From contig JARHVA010004089.1 in assembly GCA_037957365.1 (NCBI GenBank), positions 156,001 through 220,000 of the forward strand: 64,000 bases of DNA, given 5' to 3'. Below are positions 13,200 to 23,909 of the stretch, one piece after another. The position numbers were made by a program, and so were the translations under genes. The stretch comes from Torreya grandis. Its lineage: Eukaryota; Streptophyta; Pinopsida; Cupressales; Taxaceae. Below the pieces are notes generated by a model. It was not told the DNA's origin, ran no database searches, and was given only the letters and a program-made list of their open reading frames with translations. Position 1 is the stretch's first letter. Every line of letters begins with the position of its first letter.

Positions 13200-13945
13200 T
13201 AGCAATTATCTGAAGAGGGTCTTAAACTTATGTAGTTCTCCCCTCTGTGTTGGCTTGTGTGTGTATCATGAAATGTGTGATAAGAAAGTACATAGAGTGA
13301 CCTAGTTTTTAACTTGGAAAATGTGGCTCATGGGATGATCCTTTAGTACTTTAGACTTTTAAATGTGTTGTCCCTATGACTGATATGGAAATATGAAAAA
13401 ATAGTGAAGCTTTGATCACCTGAGTGCTTTATTGAGTTCTTTTGGTATGTTACCTTATGAGTTATTTTGTCAATGTTAGGTGTGTGCTAGGTGAGGAATG
13501 AATGAGAGATGATATTTTATATATACCATTCCTTTGGAGAATATATCACATTAAATCACTTAGGTTTACCATAGAAATATGTTTTATTTTTGAATTGGAT
13601 GACTTTAGGGCACTAGACACTTGTGTAGGGGTATGACACTTACATTGACATAGGCATCAAACTGGGATACAAGTGTTTAGGTAGATAGAAAATAGGCACA
13701 AGTCCAAAACTTGAAAAGATAGATGATAAAAAAAATTATAATATTTTGGGCAAAATAGAAGGTATGAGTCTAAGTCATCAAAATAACATTGGTTGGACTA
13801 AGAGATAAGCAATTTGGAATAGAGAGATAGTGTATGTGATCTTTTTGGCAATGAGTAAGGTCTAAAACCTGAAGGTACATATATGATATGTATTTTATAA
13901 GTGTACAAAGCTGAGGTGATATATAATTCATAAATAGTGTCTACA
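13200..13945 (-). mobile_element. R1 LTR fragment
   Basis: Homologous to the half of the R1 LTR that carries the promoter (compare 2385-3130), in the same orientation as 1790-3130. It ends at 13945 with TCTACA, the complement of the TGTAGA terminus. The other ~600 bases are missing at the junction with R2. Confidence 0.75.
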
Positions 13946-14419
13946 CTTCAACATTTATTTATGTATACCTACATCAGTCATAGTTGATATGGTGCATTTT
14001 TTGCTTTATTTTATTGGTAGATATAGTATAAACCCTCCATCATGTAGTATATCTTTGACCATTATGAATAAATAACACAACACAACATAATGGATCTAAC
14101 TAACTCTCCTAAATATCCCAACTCTCACCTTCCTTATGTAGAAATCTCGATGTAATCAATGTTCATGTGGCTAATAGAAAGAAAAATTATGAGTCACTTC
14201 CTACAATTCTTGATCCATTTAACTATCCTCAACATATGGCTATTATATAGGATGAAAGAGAGCTTGAATATACTATCAAAATGATCTTTTTCATTAATTA
14301 AAACCCTCAACATAGGGGCAAAGATCCCATGGTAATCCAAATTATCCCTACATAGGATGTCCTTCACCACCACATAGTTTTTATACAATATTTAGGGAAA
14401 ATATATATAAAACTTCATC
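13946..14419 (+). other. Leader before the gag at 14.4 kb
   Basis: No coding signal is readable. It holds one copy of the quasi-palindromic motif (CTACATCAGTCATAGTTGAT near 13969), which also occurs in the M leaders. Confidence 0.35.
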
Positions 14420-15780
14420 TATCCATTCTTATTTTACCTTTCCTAGTATATCTACTACTAGAGAAAATATTTCCTCTAGTGGGCCTATTCAAAGTACCCA
14501 TATTAACATTCAAATTAATACTACTACCAGAGCATCTCAAGCTACTACTAATAGTGCATCTCAAGATACTATTACTAATGCATCTCAAGTTAGTGCTAAT
14601 AGTACCTCTCAAGCCTTCAACACTAACCAAATATTATTTCAAACCATGAATCAAATTGATACCTTCCAAACTAATAATGCTACAAATTTATCCTAAACCT
14701 ATGCAATGGTGAGGGCAAAATTCAAATGTCCCATGACACCCCCCAAGATGCACATGGTAATCTTATTTCTCAACCACCACTTCTTAATAAAGTCATCAAA
14801 CATATTCAAAATGAACCATTAGTTCCTCAAATTGTTAATATAAACATGGGTGGTATTACTCCTACTATAACCTAAAATGGATATATTAATCCCACATTAC
14901 ATCTGAAATACTTTGGAAACCTTTATAAAGATTGGATTAAGCTAAATACCTTTTTTACTACCAAACTTATAACTAAAATATTTCTAGGTAATGCCTTAGA
15001 TTGGAATAATAAACTCAATTATAATAGTATTTCTAGTTTGGAAGACTTATTTAATGCATTGATTTAGGAATGTCAAACCAATGATCTACTTGAAAATAGA
15101 TTAGCTCATCTTATCAATTGTAAATAGGTAGAATCTAAAACTACTCAAGTTTTCATTAAAATATAGAAAGCCTTATCTAACATATCTAAACACAACACGT
15201 CAAAAGAGAATCTCTTTTATTTGTTAACTAATGTTTTTCATCCCAAACTCTAAAATACCATGTTAGGACTCTCTCTCCAAAATATATGGAAGAATCCCTT
15301 GATCAAGGTAAACATCAAAATTTCTTCATGAGTCAAATTATGCCTTCCCAACCTCTAGTAGGAACTTATGTGCTTATGAGATCTAAAAAAACATGACTAA
15401 TTATGGTGTTACTAATACCCATTTTTTTTACACACCATCCATGTGATTCTTCCAAGTGTATCCAATTATGCGACTCTCTCTCTCTATATTTCACAAATAC
15501 TCCCTTCCACTCTTCTCTTTCTACATCTTCCAATGTGAATAGTGTGGATTCTCACCAGCCTCTTTCCATGGTGTAAATCCAAAAATGCATTCCTAAACCT
15601 TCAACATGATAAATTGATCCTACTCTCACTACCAAACATTGGTATGATCCACCCCAGTTCTATTGGTATCATGAAAGCTAGGGACATTCTCATGAAACCT
15701 GTAGACAACTTAGGAACTTTGATTTTGAATTTATCCTTAGTTATAAATTTTATGATGAAACTATGATTCATGAACATCAA
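14420..15780 (+). pseudogene. Tat-type Gag remnant (E1)
   Basis: The plus strand encodes a Ser/Thr/Asn/Gln-rich N-terminus with an 8-residue repeat, then a capsid-like stretch with ITPTIT, YFGNLYKDWIKLNTF and SSLEDLFNALI, and at about 15640-15710 a knuckle of the form WYDPPQFYWYHES-x-GHSHETC. These align with the minus-strand Gag at 28-29.3 kb (ILP...YPTITYNG, CFGNLCKEWVQTNTF, CWWHATIGHSHESC). Gag would build the virus-like particle and bind RNA. Several in-frame stops and at least two frameshifts show it is dead. The first Cys of the knuckle is Tyr here. Confidence 0.75.
14532..14615 (+). repeat. 24-bp minisatellite inside gag
   Basis: Units of 24 bases start at 14532, 14556 and 14580, with a partial fourth at 14604. 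They begin GCATCTCAAG and encode ASQ-xxxx-(N/S) octapeptides. The period is a multiple of three, so copy number can change without breaking the frame. Confidence 0.85.
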
Positions 15781-15804
15781 AAATAATATGAAAAGGTAGC
15801 TAAA

Positions 15805-16107
15805 GTGAATGAGTCCAAATTCAAGCATGAAGCTCTTAATCTATCCAATTTTCACCTTATTATCTATAAATATTCACTTCCTAATTATCAACCTAATACT
15901 ACTCAACTGTATGAATATAATGTTGTGGAAACTTCAATTGATTCTAACTCTCTAGCGAATGATGAAAACATAGTCAACATGAATAACATGAGGCATATAG
16001 TATCAAACAATGATCCTTATCCACATTCCACCTATAATATTTTTCCCACTTTTTGCATTATTCTTGACACTTATCCATCTCACTTTATGGATATTGAACA
16101 TACATAA
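15805..16107 (+). pseudogene. Post-Gag reading frame (E1)
   Basis: A 100-codon open stretch follows the knuckle. It contains NMNNMRHIVSNNDP, which resembles NMNNFKHIFSSIES at the start of the post-Gag frame of the M1 copy (27257-27808, minus). The position between knuckle and protease is the same in principle. No known domain is recognised. The remaining 16108-16780 continues in several broken frames with Ser/Pro/His-rich content. Confidence 0.45.
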
Positions 16108-16789
16108 ACACATTTTGTACCATTACCATTTGTCCAACCTATACCCACTATAATGATACAACTTGATACTCATCCTTATTGTATCACTAAATCATTTTCT
16201 AATTAGATACCATCAACCTCTTCTCACTTAGAACTATCTCCTTTGAATATCATGAATAAACTTACTTCTATACTTTTATCTTCACCTATCACATCAACCA
16301 CCTCAAAGGAGTTGATTTTTAACCTAACCATGTACAAATAACATCCTATTCATTAACATAATCTGATTCACTAATCCAACCTATACCAACCAATTCCAAC
16401 CAACCTACTTATCCTCCTCATCCATTTAAAATCACTTCCACTCTTCCTTTCATGGATTTACTTCAACATTATGCACCTTCATCAGATATGATTCTCATTA
16501 GATATGATGAATGGGATCCTATAGTTTAATTCTCTATCCTCCCATATCACATTATTTTTCTCATCATGAAGTCTTCCCCTCCTCATTGTAATCTTTAATG
16601 AAAATTTTATTTGAAATGAATATCCCTCAACCTCCACATATGGGGCAAGAAGTTACTTTGTCTATGTTTGAGGATGGTATTCCCAAATAGTGTGAATAAA
16701 TGTCTATACATGTTGACAACACTATAAATACTTCCATTTCACTCAAATTTACCACCAATTCAATGATTCTTGATGAAATATTACTTCAT

Positions 16790-17215
16790 CTAGATGATCT
16801 TTTGTTATTCATTAATGTCCAAGTTTGTGATATCCAAGTCAAGTGCACTTTGATTGATGAAGGTTATAACATTTATATTTCAATCCTTCACTTCATTAAA
16901 ACACTTAGATATTTATAATGCAACATTAAATATACCCAAAGTACATATTGAGTCTATGATAGAAAATAATTTACCTTTGTTAGGTTGTGTATGGATTCTT
17001 ATCATGATTCCTCGTATCATGGTTCATATTAAATTCATCATCTTTAACTTCCCATTTTCATCTAATATTTTACTCAATCAACCTTAAACACGTCACATGA
17101 GATCCATCACTTTACCCTCATGCCAATATGTTAAATTTCCTCATAATGGTGTTATATATAAGATTCAAGGAGACACGAATCCTCTAAAATTTGAATAATT
17201 CCAAGACTGTGATGT
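16790..17215 (+). pseudogene. Aspartic protease remnant (E1)
   Basis: The frame VQVCDIQVKCTLIDEGYNIY matches the entry strand and catalytic loop of Ty3/gypsy proteases, with D-E-G in place of D-x-G-(A/S). Downstream, across frame changes, are LPSCQYVKFPHNG and KIQGDTNPL, which align with the C-terminal block of the TatA protease (VKFEYEEQVVTIQGDPSPF). No RT follows; an LTR of another orientation begins 170 bases later. The element was therefore either gag-protease only or truncated by that insertion. Confidence 0.7.
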
Positions 17216-17387
17216 TTTTAAAATACCTACCATCAAAACTTTACCTAGTATCCATTTTCATGAATCATAATGATTTAATTGTCCCATTAATTCAAATAGA
17301 GGTTATAATGGATGCCCTAAACTTATGGTAAATATACCACCTAACCTATTATATCATGACAATGATAAACCCAATGAGATTAGTTTG

Positions 17388-18703
17388 TGTTTAACCCTAA
17401 ATTTTATAAGGGGTAGAGATAACCGAGGGCACAAGGATGGTAGACTATCTCTAAAGGAGGCCAATTAATTACAAAACTCAATTAAACATATACTAAATTT
17501 ATTATGTTGAGATATGCAAAGAATAATAATATGCTACCTATTACAATGATAATGAAAACGAGATACTTATCTAGTTTTGATGCTAATACAAATCTAGATC
17601 TATAATAGGAAGAAAATATATTGGATTTGAATTCTAGATCAATCACTTGATTCTATAAATTTTACCTCTATATCCATGGACACTTGTATCAACCTGAGAT
17701 GTTTGTGTTGATGCTTATGTGTAACTTGGATGTATATTTCTAGTATAAAATAGATTTTAAAATTGGATGTGACCACCTAGATGTTTATAGGTTCATGTCA
17801 CCTTCATTCTCATGCACTTAGATCTAGGTCATAGATTCTTTCTCTTTATCAAATGAAAAAAACTTAGTTATTCATCTTATTAGTGGCTATGGGAAAAATG
17901 GTTTAGTGGACACATTATGTCAATTTACCTCAAATTCCCCACTATTAATGAGCATTGCTTACATATCCAATGTTTTGAAGAGGGCCTCAGACGTATTTAG
18001 GTATCCCATATGTGTTGGCTTGTGTGTGTATCATGTAATTTGTGATAAGCAAGTACATAGAGTGACCTAGCTTGTAACTTGGTAAATGTGGCTCATGGTA
18101 TCTTCCTTTAGTACTTCAAATCTATATATTTGTTGTGCCTATGACTAATATATAATTAATGGAAAATAGGAAAGCTTTGTTCACTTGAGTGCTTGATTTA
18201 ATGACTTTGGCAAATAACCTTGTGAGTTGTTTAGTGTGTTCTAGGCATGTGCTAGGTGAGGAATGAATGAGGGTTGATCTTGTATATATATCAATACCTT
18301 TGGAGAATATCTCACATTAAATCACTTATACCAACCATAAGAATACATTTTATTTGAAAATTGGATGACTTTAGGTCAGTGCACACTTATGTTGGAGATA
18401 GGACACTAGAATTGACATAGTCATCTGAATAAGATGTAAGTGTTTAGGTAGCTTGAAAATAGGCATAGATATAAAAATTGTATAGATAGATGAGAATCAA
18501 TTGTATAACATTATGAGCATGATATAAGGTCTGAGCCATCAGAATAACATTGGTCGGATTAAGAAATAAGTAAATAAACATTAAAAGATAGTTTATGTGA
18601 GCCTTTTAGTAGCAAGAAGCGTATAGAAACTAAAGTTACATCCATAATATGTATTTTCTAAGTTATAAGATTGAATGTATATAATTTATAAATAGTGTCT
18701 ACA
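17388..18703 (-). mobile_element. R1 LTR (3' LTR of element B)
   Basis: A complete 1.32-kb copy with intact termini: on the minus strand it starts TGTAGACACTATTTATAAAT and ends GGTTAAACA. TATATATA lies at 18283-18290. The polypurine tract at 18704 fixes it as a 3' LTR. It directly abuts the plus-strand gag-protease of E1. Confidence 0.9.
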
Positions 18704-18716
18704 TTTTCCCCCACTT
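18704..18716 (-). other. Polypurine tract of element B
   Basis: Minus strand AAAGTGGGGGAAAA followed directly by the LTR start TGTAGACAC: a textbook arrangement. Confidence 0.85.
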
Positions 18717-18901
18717 TAATCTAGGAATGAAATAGTTAATTTAAAGGGAAAAAATGCATACCTGAGTATGTATAACACACCTTGTCTTTGCGTGAGTCCA
18801 ACTTGAGTGTTTTTTAAGTGACTAGACTACAACCAAGATAATTTTACAATATATAATCAATGCATATAATATTAAATTTAAAGCATTGAAATGATTGAAA
18901 T

Positions 18902-19108
18902 TTAAAGAGATAAAGGTTTAGGAGTACACTTATGTATCAATGCAACTACCTTTCCTTTTGGTAATTTGATTTGAAATGATGTATCATTATGAATCATTAG
19001 AGTTGTGATTATGACAAATATAAAATCTATAAAATGCATATATCTATGGAGATAGAGAGATATTAGAGGACCTATTCCCCTAACTTTGGATAAAAGGTGA
19101 GCTTCCAC
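18902..19108 (-). other. Counterpart of the short frame at 3286-3537
   Basis: A 68-codon open frame sharing HLLSKV, RYMHFIDFIF and LMIHNDT with the element A copy. The same doubts about coding apply. Confidence 0.2.
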
Positions 19109-19539
19109 TGAGTAGTTGAGATTAGCTCAATTGTGAAACCCAATCATACTTATAACCTAGAGAACATGAGTAAACCAAGTCAACTCACACTATAAATATG
19201 GTGAGTTTTGATCATGTAATCAATTCCAACCTATAAACTTGGAAATATTGAGTGATTTAATCACCTCAACTATACCAAAAGTGAACCAACTATTGTCGTA
19301 TATTCGCTCAATATAGTTCATAAATTTTAAGCCTGGTGGGTGATGATAATCCATAAAACTGTTTTAAAATCTAAAACTAATTTCATTTTTCAATTTTAGG
19401 TTCACATTTCATATTATCTACACCTTAGATATGTTTTATGCTAAAATTATGTATAATAATAATACCAATGTATATAATTCTACCACAAATTTGTATCTGA
19501 ATTAGATAAATGTGTAATTTGGCCATTTTAAAAATTATG

Positions 19540-19715
19540 TAATTATGGAGAACATGTTTAAAAAATATTCCCCCACTATAATCTAAAACTAAAAAATAGT
19601 GTAAGTGTGGAGAACATGTTTCCATAGCATGCCCCCAATGTATATTTGAATCTAAAAATTGGTATAAGTGTGAAGAACATGTTTCCAAAACTTCCCCCAC
19701 TATAATTTGAATTCA
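19540..19715. repeat. Three ~62-bp tandem repeats with C5 runs
   Basis: Units at 19543, 19604 and 19669 carry GTGTGGAGAACATGTTT and CCCCCACTATAAT. They are the better-preserved counterpart of 3968-4130. On the minus strand they read TTATAGTGGGGGAA, close to the real polypurine tract 800-1000 bases away. Confidence 0.75.
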
Positions 19716-20749
19716 GTGAACTCATAAAAAATGCAGAATCCATGCCTCTATGACATGCCCCCACTAATATCCCCACCTTTTGAGGTGATGGGAAATATAA
19801 AATGATACTCACCTTACCTCAAAAGGATAAAATAATTGTACAATATGTATATGAACCAAGTAACATATAACATGAACATGTGTAGGTAGATATATCATTG
19901 AGTCATGAATAATGTGATCACATCAAGTCCTAAGATGCATGATATGGATCATGCTAATGTATAGATAGTAATATTAAAAGATCAACAAGGAATCAGTCAC
20001 ACACATAAGATCACTCAAGAGAAAATCAAAAGAGAATGGTTTCAAGAGACCTCCAATAATGGGCATGTTCAAATGCAACACAATCAAAGGGACATGACTA
20101 GTCAAATGTCCACAAAAGTAAGAATGACATATTCTAATGCCCATAAAATAATGGATGACATATTAAAATGTCAAAGAGGCAAACAAAGGCATGGGAAATG
20201 TAAATAATGGAACATATTCAAATTCTCAAACAATAAAAATAAGATACTCAAGAAAGTGCATAACGAAAAAGTATAAGCAACTAACATAAGCATATCATAT
20301 TGGTCCCTAGATATGTGTTATAAAAAATTTAATTACATGTCATATTAACTATATTGTGAAAGATATAAACATGGATAAAGGCATGGATAAGTACATAAGC
20401 TCAAACATGATAATGTAAAGTGACCATAAAATGATATAACTTGGATGTATCATGATCAAATAAGTGGATGACCCCAATGTCTATATGACATGAGTAGACG
20501 GAAGGCCTAAAATTTAAATGTGCATATTATCATATATTTGTGTATGCCTAAATCACAATCAAATTATGTGTTAAACACATGTATATATAAATTATTGATA
20601 TGCCATCTACCAACATGGAACCAACAACATATATACCAAAAGAATAAATAGAACCTATGAATGTTAAACATATTTTTGAATATTTAAAAACATGGCATTT
20701 CTTGAATATGCCAAATAAATAACTATCCTATGATCTCATCCAATAAATG

Positions 20750-22080
20750 CTCATAGGTATCTCCCTAAGGGAACCTGGTATTATAAACTGGTGGTACTAC
20801 CAAGGAACATGTATAGGTGCAATATCTCACTGTAGAATATGTAATATTTTGTGTATTTATAATAGGACTATGTGATCATGAATAAATAATAAAAATAATT
20901 GGGATTCATGGAGCCCCTCATTTAGTACTCTATGGTTTATTTGGAATAGCATTAATAAGAACATGTGTAGGTGCTCTAGATATCTAACTATGGTGTGTAC
21001 TAGATGAGGATTCTATGGAACCCACTATGGATCTCTGATGGAATGGTCTCTCAAGTACTAGCTATTGCGTAAAGTGGATTACTATTACTTAACCTTTTTT
21101 AGAATATTAATCTTAGTAGGTTTGATAATTAATTGCCTACTATAAATTTTTATGTCTCGAGAGGATGCTTATATGGAATTTTGGAAACTATAATTACTTG
21201 ATTGATATGAATGTATTTAAAATCCCCATTCACTATAGAAGGTACTAATCAAATTATATATATATAAGGTCATCCCAATAACATATAAAATACAACCATG
21301 GAAGGTATAATTGAGAAGTTAGTAACCACATGTGTGGGACCCACCTATAAAGGTAATTCAATCTCACCAAAAACATGTTGTGAGGTCCCATCAAATGCTT
21401 TAAAAAATTTGGTCAAAATATTTAAATCATGATTTGTATAACCCAAATGAGTAAGTAATACCATGATACAAACATTATTGCTTGCACCATTATCAATCAT
21501 AACACTATGTATAGGCTAGTGATCAAGGTATGTTTGAATGAACAAGGAATGAAGATCTAAGTCATCATCCCTAATCTCACTATCATTAAAAGTAATTTAG
21601 GGTATCCAAACCATATGAGGTGTATGCCACATATAATTACCAATAATTCCATCTAATGGGTGCCATAATGTGATAGACGAGGATGTGCATTATGTGTCAG
21701 TTTCACTTATAGATCTTTCTTAGAATGGTCTTGCAAAGGATTATTAAATATTTTATGCTTTTGGTGATCACCAAGTTATGAACCAAATTCCTTTGGAGGA
21801 TCATCAAATGTAATATTTTGTTCAGTGATGACATATTATATCTTATGCTTCCAGGTAAAACATATGTTTTTAAAATACCTAAGGCTTTGGTGATAGTCAT
21901 AATAAGTATTTTCATCATACCCTTTGGGTACAAGTCTACTCATATCAAACTTTATAGGATGATGGAGAGATATTGGGTGACATTCTAAAATCCATAAGAT
22001 TAAATAAGTGAGAGGCTTAGGTAAGTGTGTAAATTGTCTTTGTGGTGCATCAGATAACACAAGTGTATTAGATTATTGTG
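20750..22080 (-). pseudogene. Tat/Ogre-type Gag C-terminus and protease remnant
   Basis: The minus-strand translation from 22060 reads QRQFTHLPKPLTYLI, then YDENTYYDYHQSLRYFKNIC and FTWKHKI. This is the Gag C-terminal region of Ogre/Tat elements, with the knuckle Cys and His residues partly replaced. Near 21497-21483 is VMIDNGASNNV, the protease catalytic loop, followed by FDGTSQHVFGEIELPL and a YMLLG motif. A later LGRYL near 20800 could be part of a G-patch-like tail, but that is weak. Several stops are present. Unlike the M gags, this copy carries a protease. A complete LTR of family M abuts it at 22106 with no gag N-terminus between, so it is truncated. Confidence 0.7.
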
Positions 22081-22105
22081 ACACTACATTAACTATGGTG
22101 GTTAT

Positions 22106-23857
22106 TGTATGCAATGAGAAATGTGGCAGATCTATAAATCAATCCTAACTCAAAGAAGATAAATCCTACTTACACTTACGATTGTAGATACATTATATAT
22201 TTGGGTTCATGACCAAGATAAATCTACTAGACTTATCCAAGGGATCTCTTACCATAATAAATTCACTAGAGAGGGTTTCAAATCCTTTAGTTAAGTAAAG
22301 CTATGCAATAACCCTAACTAGTTCCTATGTTTTCATATTCATTAAACTAATAACAAGTAAAGTAAAAGTCTAATCTAGTGCTCACCAAAGCTTATATCAT
22401 AAAGTTGGGTAATAAGCATAAAAATTAAACATGCATAAAAGACATAATCATGTCAATGTATATAAAATCCTAATGCATGGGAGAGAAGTACAAAGCATAT
22501 CTATCTACTCTTACAAAGGAGAAATAAAGTTAGGAGTACTTACCTTTGAATACTAACCCATCTAGCCTCAATCTCTCCCTTAGCCAAGGTGCTTTGTAAG
22601 AGCTTATTGTGGTATGTAAGGATGATAAGGATAAATCAGCTCTAGGCTACACAACCTATCGATGCATCTAAAAGACTTCTCCACAAGATAAGATTTGTAT
22701 CTCCAAAGAAAGTATGAAATCCTAAGCTTGTTCTTAAGTAGAATGGTGGATAAGTAGATGCATAATATATATCTCTTCTTATTCTCTTATTTTTATAATA
22801 AATGATGAAAATGAATGTGTATATATAGTTGAATCTAACCCTAAACCATTCCAAAAGTTTAGCTGATAGCATCAACCCAATCAACTTTGTATTTTTAATT
22901 GATAATAACAAGTATCAATTATAATACTAAGTCATCCCAATCAACCTTGTATTGTAAACTATCAAAAAGGGTTTTAGGCTTAGGAAGGGCTAATGAAAGC
23001 ATAAAATGACTAGAGGAGGGTGCAAAAGAGGATACAAGGCTTAGGTAAGTACATAGGAGAAGGTTGTGTTGATATAAAGTAGTTATAAAAATGGTAATAA
23101 TGATACAAATCCATAGTAATCTTGTGAAGCACCAATGGTCTACACACCCCTTTCTCAGTGCATCCTTTAAGGTATACACTCAAAGAGATTAAAACTCAAT
23201 AGGTTTCTACAAGATGGAAAGTGTTAGTAAGTGATAAAGTTAATAAAAATATTATGTGTGTATATATTCCCCACTCGAAGCTCATCATGTGTCATGTGAG
23301 TGTAATAGGCGATGGTGCTTCAAGAAAGAATAAAGTAACACAAAAAACATAGATAACTAAAAATGACACAGAAAATAATGCTAAAATGAAATGAGAGTAA
23401 CTAAAAATACCATATATATACCTTAAATTACCTTTATGATAAATTATTATATACAAACATCCTAGTCTTGATCATGGAGGGTACAATACCTATGTTTAAG
23501 AAACCCTAGTTATACAAAACTAATAATAGAATAAATGTGTGCATATATAATATGGTTAAAGTAGTAATGAATTACTTTAAAAATTTGGAAAATTATGATT
23601 ATTAAGGATAGGTTATAGCCAAAATATTGAATACAAATTAATGACAAAATGATGGCAAATGAATGTAGAACACACTAAATCATGTTGGGAAGCATGAAAA
23701 ACATAAATGGAAAAAAGGAATATAGAACATACTAAATCATGTTGGAAGAATGTAAAACATAAACTAAAAAAAAGAATGTAGAACATAATAAATCACATTA
23801 GGAAGCTTGGGAATCATGCAAAACATAAATGGAAAAAAGGAATGTAGAACGCGTTAT
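22106..23857 (-). mobile_element. M-family LTR, copy 1
   Basis: Homologous to 23910-25600, 51231-52429 plus 59527 onward, and 63945-64000. All share the lower-coordinate edge TGTATGCAAT, the complement of the ...CA end, and the block TAAATCAATCCTAGCTC. TATATATA at 22820-22827 (minus) marks the promoter. The upper end falls inside a ~57-bp minisatellite, so the LTR is probably truncated there. GTTAT occurs on both sides (22101-22105 and about 23859), a possible but unproven target duplication. Confidence 0.7.
23658..23857. repeat. ~57-66-bp minisatellite in the M LTR
   Basis: Three full units and a partial one, each with GAATGTAGAACATACTAAAT and TGTTGGGAAGCATG and ending in ACATAAATGGAAAAAAG. 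Related units occur at 59522-59640 in the next M LTR. Confidence 0.75.
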
Positions 23858-23907
23858 TGGTCAATATTTGGCCCACATACCAAGTTTTTGCCTGGAATGA
23901 ACATATG
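23858..23907 (+). mobile_element. Short R3-like fragment
   Basis: AATATTTGGCCCACATACCA and the next 20 bases match 57482-57520, the start of the R3 3' LTR or the bases just before it. It is the only sequence between M LTR copies 1 and 2. Confidence 0.4.
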
Positions 23908-23909
23908 CT

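Larger units (their letters stand above)
18704..20700 (-). mobile_element. 3' interior of element B
   Basis: Homologous to 3131-5090 in element A across its length, with shared landmarks such as GATCATGCTAATGT-like and TGATATAACTTGGATG blocks. No pol domain is visible. Homology to A stops near 20700, and a Tat-type gag/protease remnant in the same orientation begins beyond it. Confidence 0.65.

Noticed and set aside
15481..15660. CTCT-rich segment in E1 gag as a microsatellite.
   Set aside because: Only a few CT units; too short and degenerate to list.
22101..23863. GTTAT on both sides of M LTR copy 1 as a target duplication, which would make it a solo LTR.
   Set aside because: The upper end is GC rather than CA and lies mid-repeat; a 5-base match can arise by chance with flexible placement.
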